From Chryseosolibacter histidinae (lineage in GTDB: Bacteria > Bacteroidota > Bacteroidia > Cytophagales > Cyclobacteriaceae), in assembly GCF_018598225.1 (NCBI RefSeq), contig NZ_JAHESF010000004.1:248001-312000 (forward strand): a stretch of 64,000 nucleotides of DNA, in the 5' to 3' direction. The position numbers and the translations under genes were made by a program. Under the pieces are notes generated by a model. It was given only the letters and a program-made list of their open reading frames with translations. It was not told where the DNA came from and made no database searches. The stretch's first letter is position 1; each line of letters begins with the position of its first letter. Shown one piece after another: positions 28,501-37,373 of the stretch.

Positions 28501-28992
28501 GGGATCTGATCCTACTTCACCGCTGGGGATAACGATATTCAGTCCGGGCGTTGTGCCCTGAAGACCACGGCCTGCATCGGCGATCGGCCTGGACTCCAGC
28601 ACCTTTGTATCCACAGTTGCTACCGCGCCGGTAAGATTTGTTTTCTTTTGGCTTCCATATCCTACCACAACCACTTCGGCAAGGCTGGCAATGGATTCTG
28701 TGAGGGCAACATTCACAACAGAAGATTCGCCTACCTGCTGCTCGAGCGTTTCCATACCGATGAAGCTGAACACCAGCACATCGCCTGACTCTGCTTCTAT
28801 GGCGAATTTGCCATCGCCATCAGTCACGGTTCCTTTGGACTGGCCTTTGATGGCAACCGTTACGCCTGGCAGTGCCGAATTGTCACTCACCGCGGTGACA
28901 GTTCCGGTTACCGCCCGCGACTGGGCAATACCCTGAAAATGGAATAGGAGAAACCCTATCACCCACAAAGAACTTCGTAAAAAAAGTTTCAT
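25573..28992 (-). CDS. SusC/RagA-family TonB-dependent outer-membrane transporter
   Basis: A 1139-residue protein: signal peptide ending near QGIAQS, a carboxypeptidase-regulatory-like domain (about 28-110), the TonB-box region and plug domain (VVVVGYGSQKKTNLTGAVAT, about 108-127; LILLDNVEIPSIQLVNP), and a long beta-barrel ending in an aromatic residue (MGLQLTF). These transporters import oligomers bound by SusD, powered by TonB. No N-terminal secretin or anti-sigma interaction extension is seen, so regulation by a classical ECF/anti-sigma pair is not indicated. It is the first gene of the SusCD operon and is divergent from the large kinase. Confidence 0.95.
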   Translation of the reverse strand: MKLFLRSSLWVIGFLLFHFQGIAQSRAVTGTVTAVSDNSALPGVTVAIKGQSKGTVTDGDGKFAIEAESGDVLVFSFIGMETLEQQVGESSVVNVALTESIASLAEVVVVGYGSQKKTNLTGAVATVDTKVLESRPIADAGRGLQGTTPGLNIVIPSGEVGSDPRIRIRGQFSSMEGGSAPLILLDNVEIPSIQLVNPADIESISVLKDAASASIYGAKAAFGVILITSKKGAKKEGVTVSYQGNLSFQNISKDMKMAGLDGMEYTLLATERINGTVAGAFYYVTREGYERAKQYQEQWGSVVKPNDPTLYGRDWYVDANNRKIGLRMYDPYEYMIREWAPTQIHNLSINGLSGKTNYNIGLGLTDQTGLIKPAKQDDFQRYNASIQLGTEINRWLKINYGALYSKRIKNYPYATNSTTADPWLYLYRWAATYPIGTEDGQPIRSPYSEMKAANTAFQETNYGNFNGGFTLTPTKNWTIKFDYNHANEEYITKRPGTRFTGRDSWSAAVPKLDANGNRIYVNSAGQEVPSTDPDAVPAFQLNQTTYTAAGSNPDHVYRYSANSQRNTVNLYSTYDLNLNEVQNIKFMVGMNRVGYKTAYNWSQVTALADYTNPQFDLAGGTQTSSGGEAWDSQLGFFGRVNYNFKEKYLLEANLRYDGTSKFPTDLRWRTFPSFSAGWRVNEESFMDFADSFLDEFKVRASWGTIGDQSVPNNLYMPTINGGLNNWIINGAKLFQFGSPSSGYSTPQAVSPSVTWQDITTLDLGADVRVMNGALGLAFDWFRRDTENMIVPQEGIPATFGNLAPQSNFGSLRTKGIELQLDYTHQFDNGLRLNFVATLADAVTTITKYGSTTSIGTVTSPSWYVGRTYGEIWGYETDRLYQKEDFIYGSDGKLVTVVSSDGFNVYQLADENGATQGKLQSGNFVFGPGDVKFKDLNGDGVINDGKRTLDDHGDLKVIGNSTPRYEYSFRAGADFKGVDFSIFLQGIGKREIWGEGFLAIPGFNAADGAMPQAIAGNFWREDRTDAFYPRPYNLAGSSTTLNMQPQSRYLLNMAYLRIKNITLGYTLPQPLAQRVHLNKVRVYGSLENFFTFDHLRDLPIDPEVISGVSMWRDDTSYNGGRTGVGVPAFKSASMGLQLTF

Positions 28993-29384
28993 GATTAAAT
29001 GGTTTAGTTTATGAAAGGTTTGTTAAGCGTTTATAAAGTTTAGGTTAATGAGTTCCGTACGTCAGAGGAAAAGAAATCTTAGCAGGCTGGCTCACTCAAA
29101 ACCTGATTTCGCGAGGGTGCGAAAACCTGCTGCCGTGGGTCGTTCGGGCAAGGGGTAGTGCGATTCGGAGAAAACAAAATGAGTTTTGAAGTCCATTTTG
29201 CGTTAAAGCCAGTGATAAGATTATCGGTTTTAAAATTTCAGAATTAAAGACGGAGTTGCATCCCCGAAAACGGTGATTTGGCATGTCACTGTTTTTCGTC
29301 TGGCGCGAAAATCGATCGCCCGACCAGGCCTTCACAATGCGCACTGAATTCAGTAACTTATGCCCCTTTTGAGCTATTCCCCGA
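28993..29384. other. Divergent intergenic region, susC and large kinase
   Basis: 392 bases between two divergent starts. It must hold promoters for both. I find no exact TAnnTTTG box in a good position and no repeat or hairpin of note; minus-strand sequence near 29070 has weak TTG and TAAGATTT elements. No gene is supported here. Confidence 0.4.
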
Positions 29385-32300
29385 ATGCTGTCTGACAAGA
29401 TCACCGGTATTACACCCCGCCTGGCTGCCGACTTCACCAAAGATGGGCGATGGATCAGGCTGGAAAGCTTCGTAGACAAGATGCTGACCAACCATGAGCA
29501 GGATCTGTGTGGTGTTTTATTGTCAGGGTATGCCGGCATCGGCAAAACGTACTTCATCGAGAACTACCTGAAGCGGTATGAGCTCACACATCCGGTGCTC
29601 ATCGCAAGACACCGCGAGCAGAATGCCGCCATCCCTTACTTCGGTTTCAAGCTCGCCATCTCCGATTTCCTTTTTAATATCTGCAACAGGTCGTCGCGCA
29701 ACGAGATCGACAGCTTTACCGCAAGCCTCAAGGAATATTTCGGTCCCGCTTTTCCACTGCTCCTCGAATACATCCCCGAGGTCACCATTCTCACAGGCGA
29801 AGACCATCACACCGGCCAACGTTATACACTGAAGATCGAGAACCAGCTTTTCTCGCTCATGCAATCACTCTTCAGTTTCCTGGCCGACTATTTTAAAAAC
29901 CCCGTCTTCCTCTTCACAGACGATGTGCAGTGGATGGATGCGTCTGGTATCAACCTGCTCAAACATTTGCTGCTGCAGCTGCCGGCCGACCGTATCATCT
30001 GGATCGGTGCCTACCAGGAACACCACAGCAACATGAATCCGCTCTACCACATGGTGGAGGAGCTGCGGCTGGAGAAAAAGCACGTGGAGGGTATCCTCAT
30101 CAAATATTTTACACAAGATGAGGTGCGCACGGCGATGGAAGATATTCTCGGTAACACCTGTCACCACGAGCTGGTGGACGTCTGCTTCGAGGTGAGCGAC
30201 GGCAACCCCTCGCACCTGCACGCGCTGCTGGAGAGTTTGAAGACCACAGACCTCATCTGGCTCGAGCAAGCCGAATGGAAATGTAACAAGGAGGCCGTGA
30301 AGCTCCGGTACAATGTCAGGAGGACAGATAAAAATATTCTCGACAGGCTTAGCGAAGTATCGGCCATCACCCGCGAGATGCTGCTGGTGGTGTCGTGTAT
30401 GAAAGCCGTTCACATAGCGGTGCTTACAGACTGGCTGGGCGGTGATCATACAAAGCTCAACGAGTTGTTCACAGAAGCGGAACAATCGGGACTGCTGGCG
30501 GGCGAGGGTAACAGCTACCGGCTCGCTGAAGCTTTTTCGGCGGAAGTCATCTATAAGAACATCCACCCCGAACGGAAAACGGCCATCCACTACAGCATCG
30601 CCAAATTACTCTATAACCGGATCACGCAGAAACTGACTCCCGATGAGTTCATACTGATGACCCAGCAGTTCGATCTGGCGCTGGGACTGGTACGGAAGAA
30701 CAACGAGCAGCAGCTTTGTGCGGACCTGAATTACCTGGCAGGCAATTATTCCAAGCAGGTGGGGGCCCTTGCCCAGGCGCAGTACTTCTTCAAGCTGAGC
30801 GCCGATCTGCTGAAAGAATGTAAGTGGGATCAGACCGCCGAACAGATCTACCTCGTTTACATGGAGCGCGCCAAGCTCGAATATCAGCTGGGAGAGTTCG
30901 ACCTTGCGGAGATCCACCTCGATTACCTGATCGAGCACATCAAAGACATTCACAAACGCGCCAAGGCGTTCGAGCTGAAGATCATCATCAACAACCACCT
31001 GGGCCGTTACCGCAAGGCCGTGCAGATCCTGAAAGAAGGCCTTCACGAGCTTAGCCTGGACCTTCCCCTCGAAGACGACCTGCTGCACCGCGAAGTAGAG
31101 CAGCTGAAAAAATTTCTGGTCGACAACGGATCGGGCGCTGGCAACATGCTGGCCACAGAAGAGAACTCCAAAGACCAGAAGGCCATCCTCAAGCTGCTTT
31201 ATGTGGGTGGCATGAGTCTGCACCATACATCAGACGTGCTCATGACGTGGGCCGCGTTGCAGATCATACACCGGTCTGGCAAAACAGTGATCTCCGAAGA
31301 AAAGGCGATCGGTTATGTTTCCTATGGCCGCATGCAGATCATCGCAGACCAGATCGACAAAGGTTATGAGTTCGGTTTAAAGGCATTGGAGATCAACAAT
31401 ACACTGGGCGACATCTCGCTGCGCTGCAGGGTATACGGTGTTTATGCATTTTACATTCAGCCGTGGAAGAAAGCTTTTCATGCCAGCATGGAGTACATCA
31501 GGCAGGGACGTGAAGCTGGAAAAAAGGCGGGAGATTTTATCGGCAGCTACATCCTCAACACACACCAGCTGAACCTGCACATCCTGTCGGGCCTGCCGCT
31601 GCACGACATCATGAAGCTGGAGCTCGAAGAGACCCACCCCGAAGTAGAGCTTACGTATTATATCACCCACTACCAGAAAAACCTCATCAAGTTCCTCATC
31701 GGCGAAAGCACCATCTTCTCCATACCACGGCTTCAGCCCTCATGGCTCGCGGCCAAGTTCACCATACAAGAAGAAAAATTTTACCGGAACCACGTGTGGG
31801 CACGCTACTACCTGCTGTTCGGCTATTATGGACTTGCAGAGAATGCTGCGCGTGAAGCCGACGCGAACCGGAAATTGCAGGAGGGGTCGCCGATGCTTCC
31901 GGCCAACTATATGATCTGGTTCCTGGCCATCACCCAGCACTGGTTCAACTATAAGGCTGACAGGCAGAAGGCGTTGCGCCCCGTGCTCGGTGTAATACTG
32001 GCGAAGATGGACCTGTGGCGCACCCATGCTCCTGAAAATTACAGCTCCTACTGGTGGCTGCTGAACGCCGAGCTGATGCGGATCGAAAACAAGCAGGAGC
32101 AGGCCTTGCAGCATTATAACGATGCGATGAATACGGCAGGCTCGAACATCTACCAGAGCGCCATGATCGCCGAGTTCAGGTTCAAGTACCTGCTCACCAA
32201 TCCGGGCAGGCGCAAGGAAGCCCAGTCAGCGTTGCTTCAGGCGCAGGACCTCTATAGACAGTGGGGAGCAGTAGCCAAGGTGAACCAACTGGCACAACAG

Positions 32301-33542
32301 TACAGGGCGATGATGCCCAGGCAGCATACCGTTGCGCCCGACATCAGCATCGAGATGATCCAGCATGAGCTGAGCGGCGACCTCGAGATAGAGTCGCTTG
32401 TGAAAAAACTGATGGTGTTGCTGCTGCGGATCTCAGGGTCTACCGCCGTGGTGATCGAGTCGGTGGAAATGAATGGCGACTTCAAAAGACTGGGAGATTT
32501 TTCACTGCTGCCGATCGAGGGCAGGGGCAGCAACGAAGAGATCGGGTTCATCCGCCGCAACAAGCTGCTGCAGGCCTACAGGTCGCAGAAGCTTGTGGTG
32601 ATCAACAATGTGCAGGCCGATGAATCGTTCAGGAACGATCAGCTGCACCGTGGCCGGGATGTGCAGTCGTGTATCATTTTGCCCGTGACCATCCGCGACC
32701 ACCATACACTGATCATTTACCTCGAAAATGTTTTCGCCGCCAACTGGTACACCGAGGAGATCATCAAGTGGATCAGGATCACCGCCAACCAGGGCGCCGT
32801 GATCATCGAGAACGCGCGCATCCATGAAGTGACACTCAAGCTGAATGAAGAGATCCGCGAAAAAATGTCGGAGAAAGAACGCCTTGCCAGCGAGATCCAG
32901 AGTCAGCGAGACCTCCACCTCAAGGCGCTGGTGCAGACCCAGAACAACGAACGTAAGCGAATAGCAGGCGACCTCCACGACAGCCTCGGCTCCATGCTGT
33001 CTAGCGTGAAGCTCAGGTTCAATAGCTTGCAGGATGATTTTGTGAAGAACCTGCCCGACAAGGCTGTTCGGTTCAACGATACCATCAAGCTGCTTGATGA
33101 CGCCGTGCACGAGCTCAGGAGAATCACACACAATATGTTGCCCGTTTCCCTGAGCCGTTTCGGATTGAAGCCTTCCCTGCAGACGTTTGTCGACCAGGTG
33201 AACGTGGACAAGCGCCTGGTTGCCGACCTGCAGATCCTGGGCCTCGAGCAACGCCTCGACGAAGAGCTGGAGGTAAGCATTTACCGGATCTGCCAGGAGC
33301 TGGTGCAGAACGTGATCAAACACGCAGCGGCAACCACGGTACGCATTCAGATCATCGATCACGAGGATGTCATCAACCTGATCGTGGAAGACAATGGCCA
33401 GGGTATGGTCTGTGATGAGATCAACGCCGGCCTCGGCTTCACCACCATTGAATCGAAAGTAAAATTATTCAAGGGCACATTCTCCATAGAAAGCCAACCC
33501 GGCAAGGGTACCATGGTACTGGTGGATATTCCGAAGGTTTGA
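29385..33542 (+). CDS. Giant AAA-TPR-GAF sensor histidine kinase (HisKA_3 type)
   Basis: A 1385-residue cytoplasmic protein with no membrane segment. Residues about 25-330 form an AAA/STAND-type ATPase with P-loop GYAGIGKT (48-55) and Walker B-like VFLFTDDVQWMD (about 173-184). A long TPR-like helical region follows (about 430-980), then a GAF domain (about 1010-1160), then a HisKA_3 dimerisation domain with the phospho-acceptor in AGDLHDSLGS (His about 1198), and an HATPase_c domain with VEDNGQGM and GKGTMVLV. It resembles MalT-like STAND sensors joined to a NarX-type kinase. The likely partner is a NarL-type regulator such as that at 14755. Its divergence from susC suggests it controls this locus. 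Confidence 0.9.
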   Translation: MLSDKITGITPRLAADFTKDGRWIRLESFVDKMLTNHEQDLCGVLLSGYAGIGKTYFIENYLKRYELTHPVLIARHREQNAAIPYFGFKLAISDFLFNICNRSSRNEIDSFTASLKEYFGPAFPLLLEYIPEVTILTGEDHHTGQRYTLKIENQLFSLMQSLFSFLADYFKNPVFLFTDDVQWMDASGINLLKHLLLQLPADRIIWIGAYQEHHSNMNPLYHMVEELRLEKKHVEGILIKYFTQDEVRTAMEDILGNTCHHELVDVCFEVSDGNPSHLHALLESLKTTDLIWLEQAEWKCNKEAVKLRYNVRRTDKNILDRLSEVSAITREMLLVVSCMKAVHIAVLTDWLGGDHTKLNELFTEAEQSGLLAGEGNSYRLAEAFSAEVIYKNIHPERKTAIHYSIAKLLYNRITQKLTPDEFILMTQQFDLALGLVRKNNEQQLCADLNYLAGNYSKQVGALAQAQYFFKLSADLLKECKWDQTAEQIYLVYMERAKLEYQLGEFDLAEIHLDYLIEHIKDIHKRAKAFELKIIINNHLGRYRKAVQILKEGLHELSLDLPLEDDLLHREVEQLKKFLVDNGSGAGNMLATEENSKDQKAILKLLYVGGMSLHHTSDVLMTWAALQIIHRSGKTVISEEKAIGYVSYGRMQIIADQIDKGYEFGLKALEINNTLGDISLRCRVYGVYAFYIQPWKKAFHASMEYIRQGREAGKKAGDFIGSYILNTHQLNLHILSGLPLHDIMKLELEETHPEVELTYYITHYQKNLIKFLIGESTIFSIPRLQPSWLAAKFTIQEEKFYRNHVWARYYLLFGYYGLAENAAREADANRKLQEGSPMLPANYMIWFLAITQHWFNYKADRQKALRPVLGVILAKMDLWRTHAPENYSSYWWLLNAELMRIENKQEQALQHYNDAMNTAGSNIYQSAMIAEFRFKYLLTNPGRRKEAQSALLQAQDLYRQWGAVAKVNQLAQQYRAMMPRQHTVAPDISIEMIQHELSGDLEIESLVKKLMVLLLRISGSTAVVIESVEMNGDFKRLGDFSLLPIEGRGSNEEIGFIRRNKLLQAYRSQKLVVINNVQADESFRNDQLHRGRDVQSCIILPVTIRDHHTLIIYLENVFAANWYTEEIIKWIRITANQGAVIIENARIHEVTLKLNEEIREKMSEKERLASEIQSQRDLHLKALVQTQNNERKRIAGDLHDSLGSMLSSVKLRFNSLQDDFVKNLPDKAVRFNDTIKLLDDAVHELRRITHNMLPVSLSRFGLKPSLQTFVDQVNVDKRLVADLQILGLEQRLDEELEVSIYRICQELVQNVIKHAAATTVRIQIIDHEDVINLIVEDNGQGMVCDEINAGLGFTTIESKVKLFKGTFSIESQPGKGTMVLVDIPKV

Positions 33543-33543
33543 A

Positions 33544-33689
33544 GTTTCAGGTTAAAGGTTTAAAGTTTCAGGTTGAGCTGATTCGAAAAGTGTGCGAGTG
33601 TGCATTTGCACCCTGGAAACAGTAACCGTATCTTGCCTAACCTGAAACTCAAAACTTTAAACTTCGAACTTTAAATTTTAAACTTTAAA
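33544..33689. repeat. Heptamer array, inverted pair (GTTTCAG/CTTTAAA type)
   Basis: Left arm 33544-33571: GTTTCAG, GTTAAAG, GTTTAAA, GTTTCAG. Right arm 33641-33689: CCTGAAA, CTCAAAA, CTTTAAA, CTTCGAA, CTTTAAA, TTTTAAA, CTTTAAA. The right arm has seven units against four on the left, so arm lengths vary. It starts one base after the stop codon of the kinase gene and ends 14 bases before the next ATG. Confidence 0.9.
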
Positions 33690-33702
33690 CTTCCTTCGCG
33701 TT

Positions 33703-34875
33703 ATGCAAGCCCTTGCCGAAATACAAAGTCCCGGGTCTGGGTTACAGACCAAGGCAACCCGTTTTCTTTCCCTCGATGTTTTCAGGGGGATGACCGTTGC
33801 CGGGATGATCATGGTGAATACGCCCGGAAGCTGGTCGTACGTGTATGCGCCGCTCCGGCACGCGCCCTGGGACGGATGCACCCCCACGGACCTGGTGTTC
33901 CCGTTCTTTCTATTTGCAGTGGGTAATGCGCTGAGCTTCTCCATGTCGAAGTACGAGGCCCAGGGAACCGGCAAGGTGCTTCAGAAGATCTTCACCCGCA
34001 CGGCCCTGATCTTTGCCATTGGTTTGTTCCTGAACTGGTTCCCGTTTGTTCGCTTCCAGGACGACGCCTACGTTTTTAAACAGTTCGAGAGCCTTCGCAT
34101 TTTTGGTGTGCTGCAACGCATCGCGCTGGCATACATGGGTGGTGCGTTGATCGTACATTTTTTCAAACCGCTGAAAGCATTCATCGCAGCCCTCTCGTTG
34201 CTCGTGCTCTATTGTATCATTCTGGTGACGTTTGGCGACCTCACGCTGGAAGGCAATGCTGTATTGAAGCTCGACCGCTGGCTCATCGGTGAAGCCCACA
34301 TGTATCATGGATACTTCAGCAAGGTGCTGAACGAGAATATCGCCTTTGACCCCGAAGGATTGCTGAGCACTATTCCAGCCATGGCATCCGTGGTCTTCGG
34401 TTTCCTGGTAGGAAAATTCATCAAAGAGAAAGGAAGCTCTTACGAGATGATCACACACCTGCTGGTGGCTGCGATGCTCTCTCTGTTTGTGAGTCTCTGC
34501 TGGGACCTGGCGTTCCCCATCAACAAACCGATCTGGAGCAGCTCTTATGTTTTTTATACCACAGGACTGGCCATGATGGTGTTATCGTTCATCCTGTTTG
34601 TGGTTGAAATGAAAGGACGCCGTAACTGGACCAACGCTTTTGTGCTCTTCGGAAAAAATCCGCTGCTGATCTATGCACTGTCAGGCATCATCGTCAAGAT
34701 CTATGGTTTGATCCGTATTGACGACGGCGGTGCCTACGGCGCCATATACCGCTACGTATTCCAACCCATCGGCGGCGACTACTTCGGCTCCCTGCTCTTC
34801 GCCCTGGCGCATGTGGCGTTGTTCCTGCTAGTAGGATGGTTCCTGGATAAGAAGAAGATCTACGTTCGAGTTTGA
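33703..34875 (+). CDS. NagX-like membrane acyltransferase (heparan-alpha-glucosaminide N-acetyltransferase family)
   Basis: A 390-residue membrane protein with about ten transmembrane helices. It begins with RFLSLDVFRGMTVAGMIMVN and continues with PWDGCTPTDLVFPFFLFAVG, both signatures of the HGSNAT/DUF5009 family. Human HGSNAT acetylates terminal glucosamine across the membrane; bacterial NagX genes go with GlcNAc or chitin use. Here it ends the amino-sugar locus, downstream of the large kinase on the same strand, which supports a role in handling amino sugars or re-acetylating them (inference). Confidence 0.85.
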   Translation: MQALAEIQSPGSGLQTKATRFLSLDVFRGMTVAGMIMVNTPGSWSYVYAPLRHAPWDGCTPTDLVFPFFLFAVGNALSFSMSKYEAQGTGKVLQKIFTRTALIFAIGLFLNWFPFVRFQDDAYVFKQFESLRIFGVLQRIALAYMGGALIVHFFKPLKAFIAALSLLVLYCIILVTFGDLTLEGNAVLKLDRWLIGEAHMYHGYFSKVLNENIAFDPEGLLSTIPAMASVVFGFLVGKFIKEKGSSYEMITHLLVAAMLSLFVSLCWDLAFPINKPIWSSSYVFYTTGLAMMVLSFILFVVEMKGRRNWTNAFVLFGKNPLLIYALSGIIVKIYGLIRIDDGGAYGAIYRYVFQPIGGDYFGSLLFALAHVALFLLVGWFLDKKKIYVRV

Positions 34876-34878
34876 AAA

Positions 34879-34983
34879 GGAGTAAGAGCAAGTAGTAAGT
34901 AGTAAGGAGAAGAACCTTGTTAAACTCAATGCTTTGATCTTCGAAGCACTTCTCCTTACTCCTTAATTCTTACTCCTTACTCC
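34879..34983. repeat. Heptamer array, inverted pair (GGAGTAA type)
   Basis: Left arm about 34879-34913 contains GGAGTAA followed by AG-rich and GTAAGTA-like 7-mers in register. Right arm 34949-34983: CTTCTCC, TTACTCC, TTAATTC, TTACTCC, TTACTCC, its inverse. It starts 3 bases after the stop codon of the NagX-like gene. Confidence 0.85.
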
Positions 34984-35005
34984 TTTTTCTCCTCATAAAG
35001 AAATA

Positions 35006-35033
35006 AGGCCAACCTTCAACTGAAGATTGGCCT
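35006..35033 (-). terminator. Terminator hairpin after the coiled-coil gene
   Basis: AGGCCAACCTTCA (35006-35018) pairs with TGAAGATTGGCCT (35021-35033), 13-base arms with one G-U pair. On the minus strand T-rich sequence (TATTTCTTTA) follows. It lies 24 bases past the stop of the minus-strand gene; A-rich sequence after it on the plus strand gives no plus-strand T-run. Confidence 0.7.
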
Positions 35034-35056
35034 CCTGAAAAAAATGCAGGGAAGTT

Positions 35057-35923
35057 TTACCTGAGCTTCACATTCAAACTTCCTGCATACAGGTTCTCAC
35101 TTAAAATTTCAACCCTGTAAACACCTGCTTTCAGTTTTCTTTTGGGAATATAGACCACCTGCACTTTCTGTGGTTTGGCGGATGTGCCTGAGCCGTCAGT
35201 GGATGCAACATAATTCTCATCGGTATTGAGCACGTTGGATGCAATGGTCCCTTCGTCGGCATCCAGTGGCCTGCCCTGGGGATCGACCACCCGGAAGCTC
35301 AGATTTCTGAGACCGGCCGGCACTTCGAAGTTCGCGATGAGCTTTTTCGTTCGGCGCGCGCTTACCGTTAGTCTTTCATGTTTGCCTTTCACTGCCTGAA
35401 GCTGCGATTGATCGATGGCCGCAAGCATCGCTTTGTTCAGCTCGTCGTTCAGGAGCCTGTTACGTTCCTGCAGCAGCGCCACCGTGTTGTTCAGTTCCTG
35501 GTGCTGTGCCTGAAGCGTTGTGTAAGAAAGCTTCATGTCTTCCAGCTGGCGCTCGAGGTCTTTTTGCAGCGCGATGAGCTCCTCTCGCTGCTTTTTCACC
35601 TGCTGCAGCGAAAGATTCTGCCTTTTCATACGATCGTATTCCGATTCGCGGGCTTTCAGGCGGGCTTCTGTTGCCTGCACAACGTTGTTGAGTGCATCAT
35701 TTTTATCTTTTAATGCGAACAATTGGTTTTTGAATTTGTCGAGGTCTTTTTCAAGCAAGAGCTTTTCAGATAAAAGCGCTTCAGATCTCAAACGTTCGTT
35801 GTTCAACCCTCCTTCCAGGGAACGGTTTACCCGTTTTGTGTTCAATAGCCAGAAAAGGCTTGCCACCAATAGCGCGGTAGTTACCACCGCCTGTGTTTTG
35901 GAACTACTCCATGTGCTCATCAT
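35057..35923 (-). CDS. Membrane-anchored coiled-coil protein
   Basis: A 288-residue protein with one N-terminal membrane anchor (TAVVTTALLVASLFWLL-like region, about 12-28), a coiled coil at about 45-185 rich in Leu, Gln, Glu and Lys heptads, and a C-terminal beta-rich domain (about 190-288) containing LRNLSFRVVDPQGRPL and YRVEILSENLYAGSL. Topology would put the coiled coil outside the inner membrane. I know of uncharacterised Bacteroidota proteins with this layout but no function. It lies 79 bases upstream (in minus-strand reading, downstream) of the histidine kinase operon and may be read with it. Confidence 0.75.
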   Translation of the reverse strand: MMSTWSSSKTQAVVTTALLVASLFWLLNTKRVNRSLEGGLNNERLRSEALLSEKLLLEKDLDKFKNQLFALKDKNDALNNVVQATEARLKARESEYDRMKRQNLSLQQVKKQREELIALQKDLERQLEDMKLSYTTLQAQHQELNNTVALLQERNRLLNDELNKAMLAAIDQSQLQAVKGKHERLTVSARRTKKLIANFEVPAGLRNLSFRVVDPQGRPLDADEGTIASNVLNTDENYVASTDGSGTSAKPQKVQVVYIPKRKLKAGVYRVEILSENLYAGSLNVKLR

Positions 35924-36002
35924 ATCATCGTTTAATGATACAAATGAACGGGTGAGATATAAGGGCGGAATTAATCCAGCATTAAAAGGAAATTAAAAAC
36001 CC

Positions 36003-37373
36003 TCAAAGGGTGGTTGGGAATCTCACCGTAAACCGCGTTAGCTCGCCCGATCTTTCATCGAGGGTGATGCTGCCGTTGTGCAGTTTCATGATGCGTCCTG
36101 CCAGCGACAAGCCGATGCCGTGTCCTTTGATGTGCGACGTACTTTTGCTTCTGTAGAACGGTTCGAAAATGCCGGCAGCGTCTTCGGCACTCATGCCAAC
36201 ACCTTTGTTTGCAAACTCCACCAGGATGTGTGACGTGCCGTGCGAGCGCAGCGTTACCACTACTTTATTGTCAGTGGAGTATTTGCAACCGTTATCCATC
36301 AGGTTCGAAAAAACAACCTTGATCAGCTGTGCATCACCATGGATCACAAGCGATTCGTCGCTCAGCGTGATATCGAACGCAATGTGAATGTTGTATTGCG
36401 GATGTGCTTTCAACAGGTCTTCCTTCGCTTCCCAGAGTATTTCGTCGATGCGCAATGGGTTACGGCGCTGTTGCGGATTGTCCGAGCTTGCCTGTGCCAG
36501 CAGTAGCAGCTGCGTGGAAAGTTGACTCAGACTTTTGGCGTCTTCCAGCAGCGACTTGAGCACTTTGATATAATCTTCCCGTTCGCGCGGTTGCAGCAGG
36601 GTCACTTCAATTTCTCCGGCAATGGCAGTGATCGGTGTCCGCAGCTCATGCGAAGCATTGGCGATGAAGTTCTTCTGCGCCATGAACGCGGCCTCGAGCC
36701 TGTTGAGCATCAGGTTGAAGGTCTGTGCCAGCTTTGCCAGCTCGTCTTTACCATTGCCTTCCCTGAGCCGGAGGTTGAGACTCGCCGCCGAGATGTTATC
36801 AACTTCGTTCACAATGTTGGAAATGGGACTCAACACCTTTCCGGCATAGATCCATCCCGCAACAGAGATCATGATCAGGCTCACAGCGAAAACAACAATG
36901 AGGATCTGCCTGAGATTCTCCAGTTTTCTAAAACCATTGGTGTCGGTGGCAGCGGCTATCACCGTAAAGCGATCGTACTTGTACGCAAACATGAACCCAA
37001 GCACTTCGAAGTTCTTGTAAGTAAAACGTATATCATCTTCAAGACGGATCTGGTTCAGCAGTGTGCTGTCTACAGGCAGCTCGCCATTCTGATCCGAGCT
37101 GTAGAGCTCCTCGTTTTTGAAGTTGAAGATCCGGATGCGTTCGTTCGGCAGGTTGATGGGGTTATCCCTTTCGATCCTTTTCAGCAGCGCAAGGTCTACC
37201 TCGTCTACTTCAATGAGCAGCTTGGCTGTGTTCTCGGCTTTGTTCCGCAGGCGCATGTAGAAGTCGTGCTCCCGGTAATCGGCAGAGAAAAAATAGATGG
37301 CCAGCGACACCGCTGTGAGTATGACCATCACGATCATCACAAATATCAGCGTAAGCTTGGTGCGGATCTTCAT
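36003..37373 (-). CDS. Two-component sensor histidine kinase (HAMP, OmpR-family partner)
   Basis: A 456-residue kinase: TM1 at about 7-29, a periplasmic sensor domain at about 30-153, TM2 at about 155-177, HAMP at about 178-230, HisKA with His 242 (FIANASHELRTPITAIAGE) and HATPase_c with N-, G1- and G2-like motifs (VVFSNLMDNGCKYS, NKGVGMSAEDA, GHGIGLSLAGRI). It overlaps its response regulator by 4 bases (37370-37373), so the two are translated together. The input signal is unknown. The architecture is like CusS or ArlS types; the periplasmic part lacks a recognisable metal-binding motif. Confidence 0.93.
   Translation of the reverse strand: MKIRTKLTLIFVMIVMVILTAVSLAIYFFSADYREHDFYMRLRNKAENTAKLLIEVDEVDLALLKRIERDNPINLPNERIRIFNFKNEELYSSDQNGELPVDSTLLNQIRLEDDIRFTYKNFEVLGFMFAYKYDRFTVIAAATDTNGFRKLENLRQILIVVFAVSLIMISVAGWIYAGKVLSPISNIVNEVDNISAASLNLRLREGNGKDELAKLAQTFNLMLNRLEAAFMAQKNFIANASHELRTPITAIAGEIEVTLLQPREREDYIKVLKSLLEDAKSLSQLSTQLLLLAQASSDNPQQRRNPLRIDEILWEAKEDLLKAHPQYNIHIAFDITLSDESLVIHGDAQLIKVVFSNLMDNGCKYSTDNKVVVTLRSHGTSHILVEFANKGVGMSAEDAAGIFEPFYRSKSTSHIKGHGIGLSLAGRIMKLHNGSITLDERSGELTRFTVRFPTTL

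Noticed and set aside
25573-28992. SusC as part of an ECF sigma/anti-sigma regulated locus
   Set aside because: No sigma or anti-sigma gene is nearby and the transporter lacks the extra N-terminal signalling domain.
29096-29557. 153-codon minus-strand frame between susC and the large kinase
   Set aside because: It overlaps the kinase gene start and has no domain, signal or conserved-looking pattern; it is a shadow frame.
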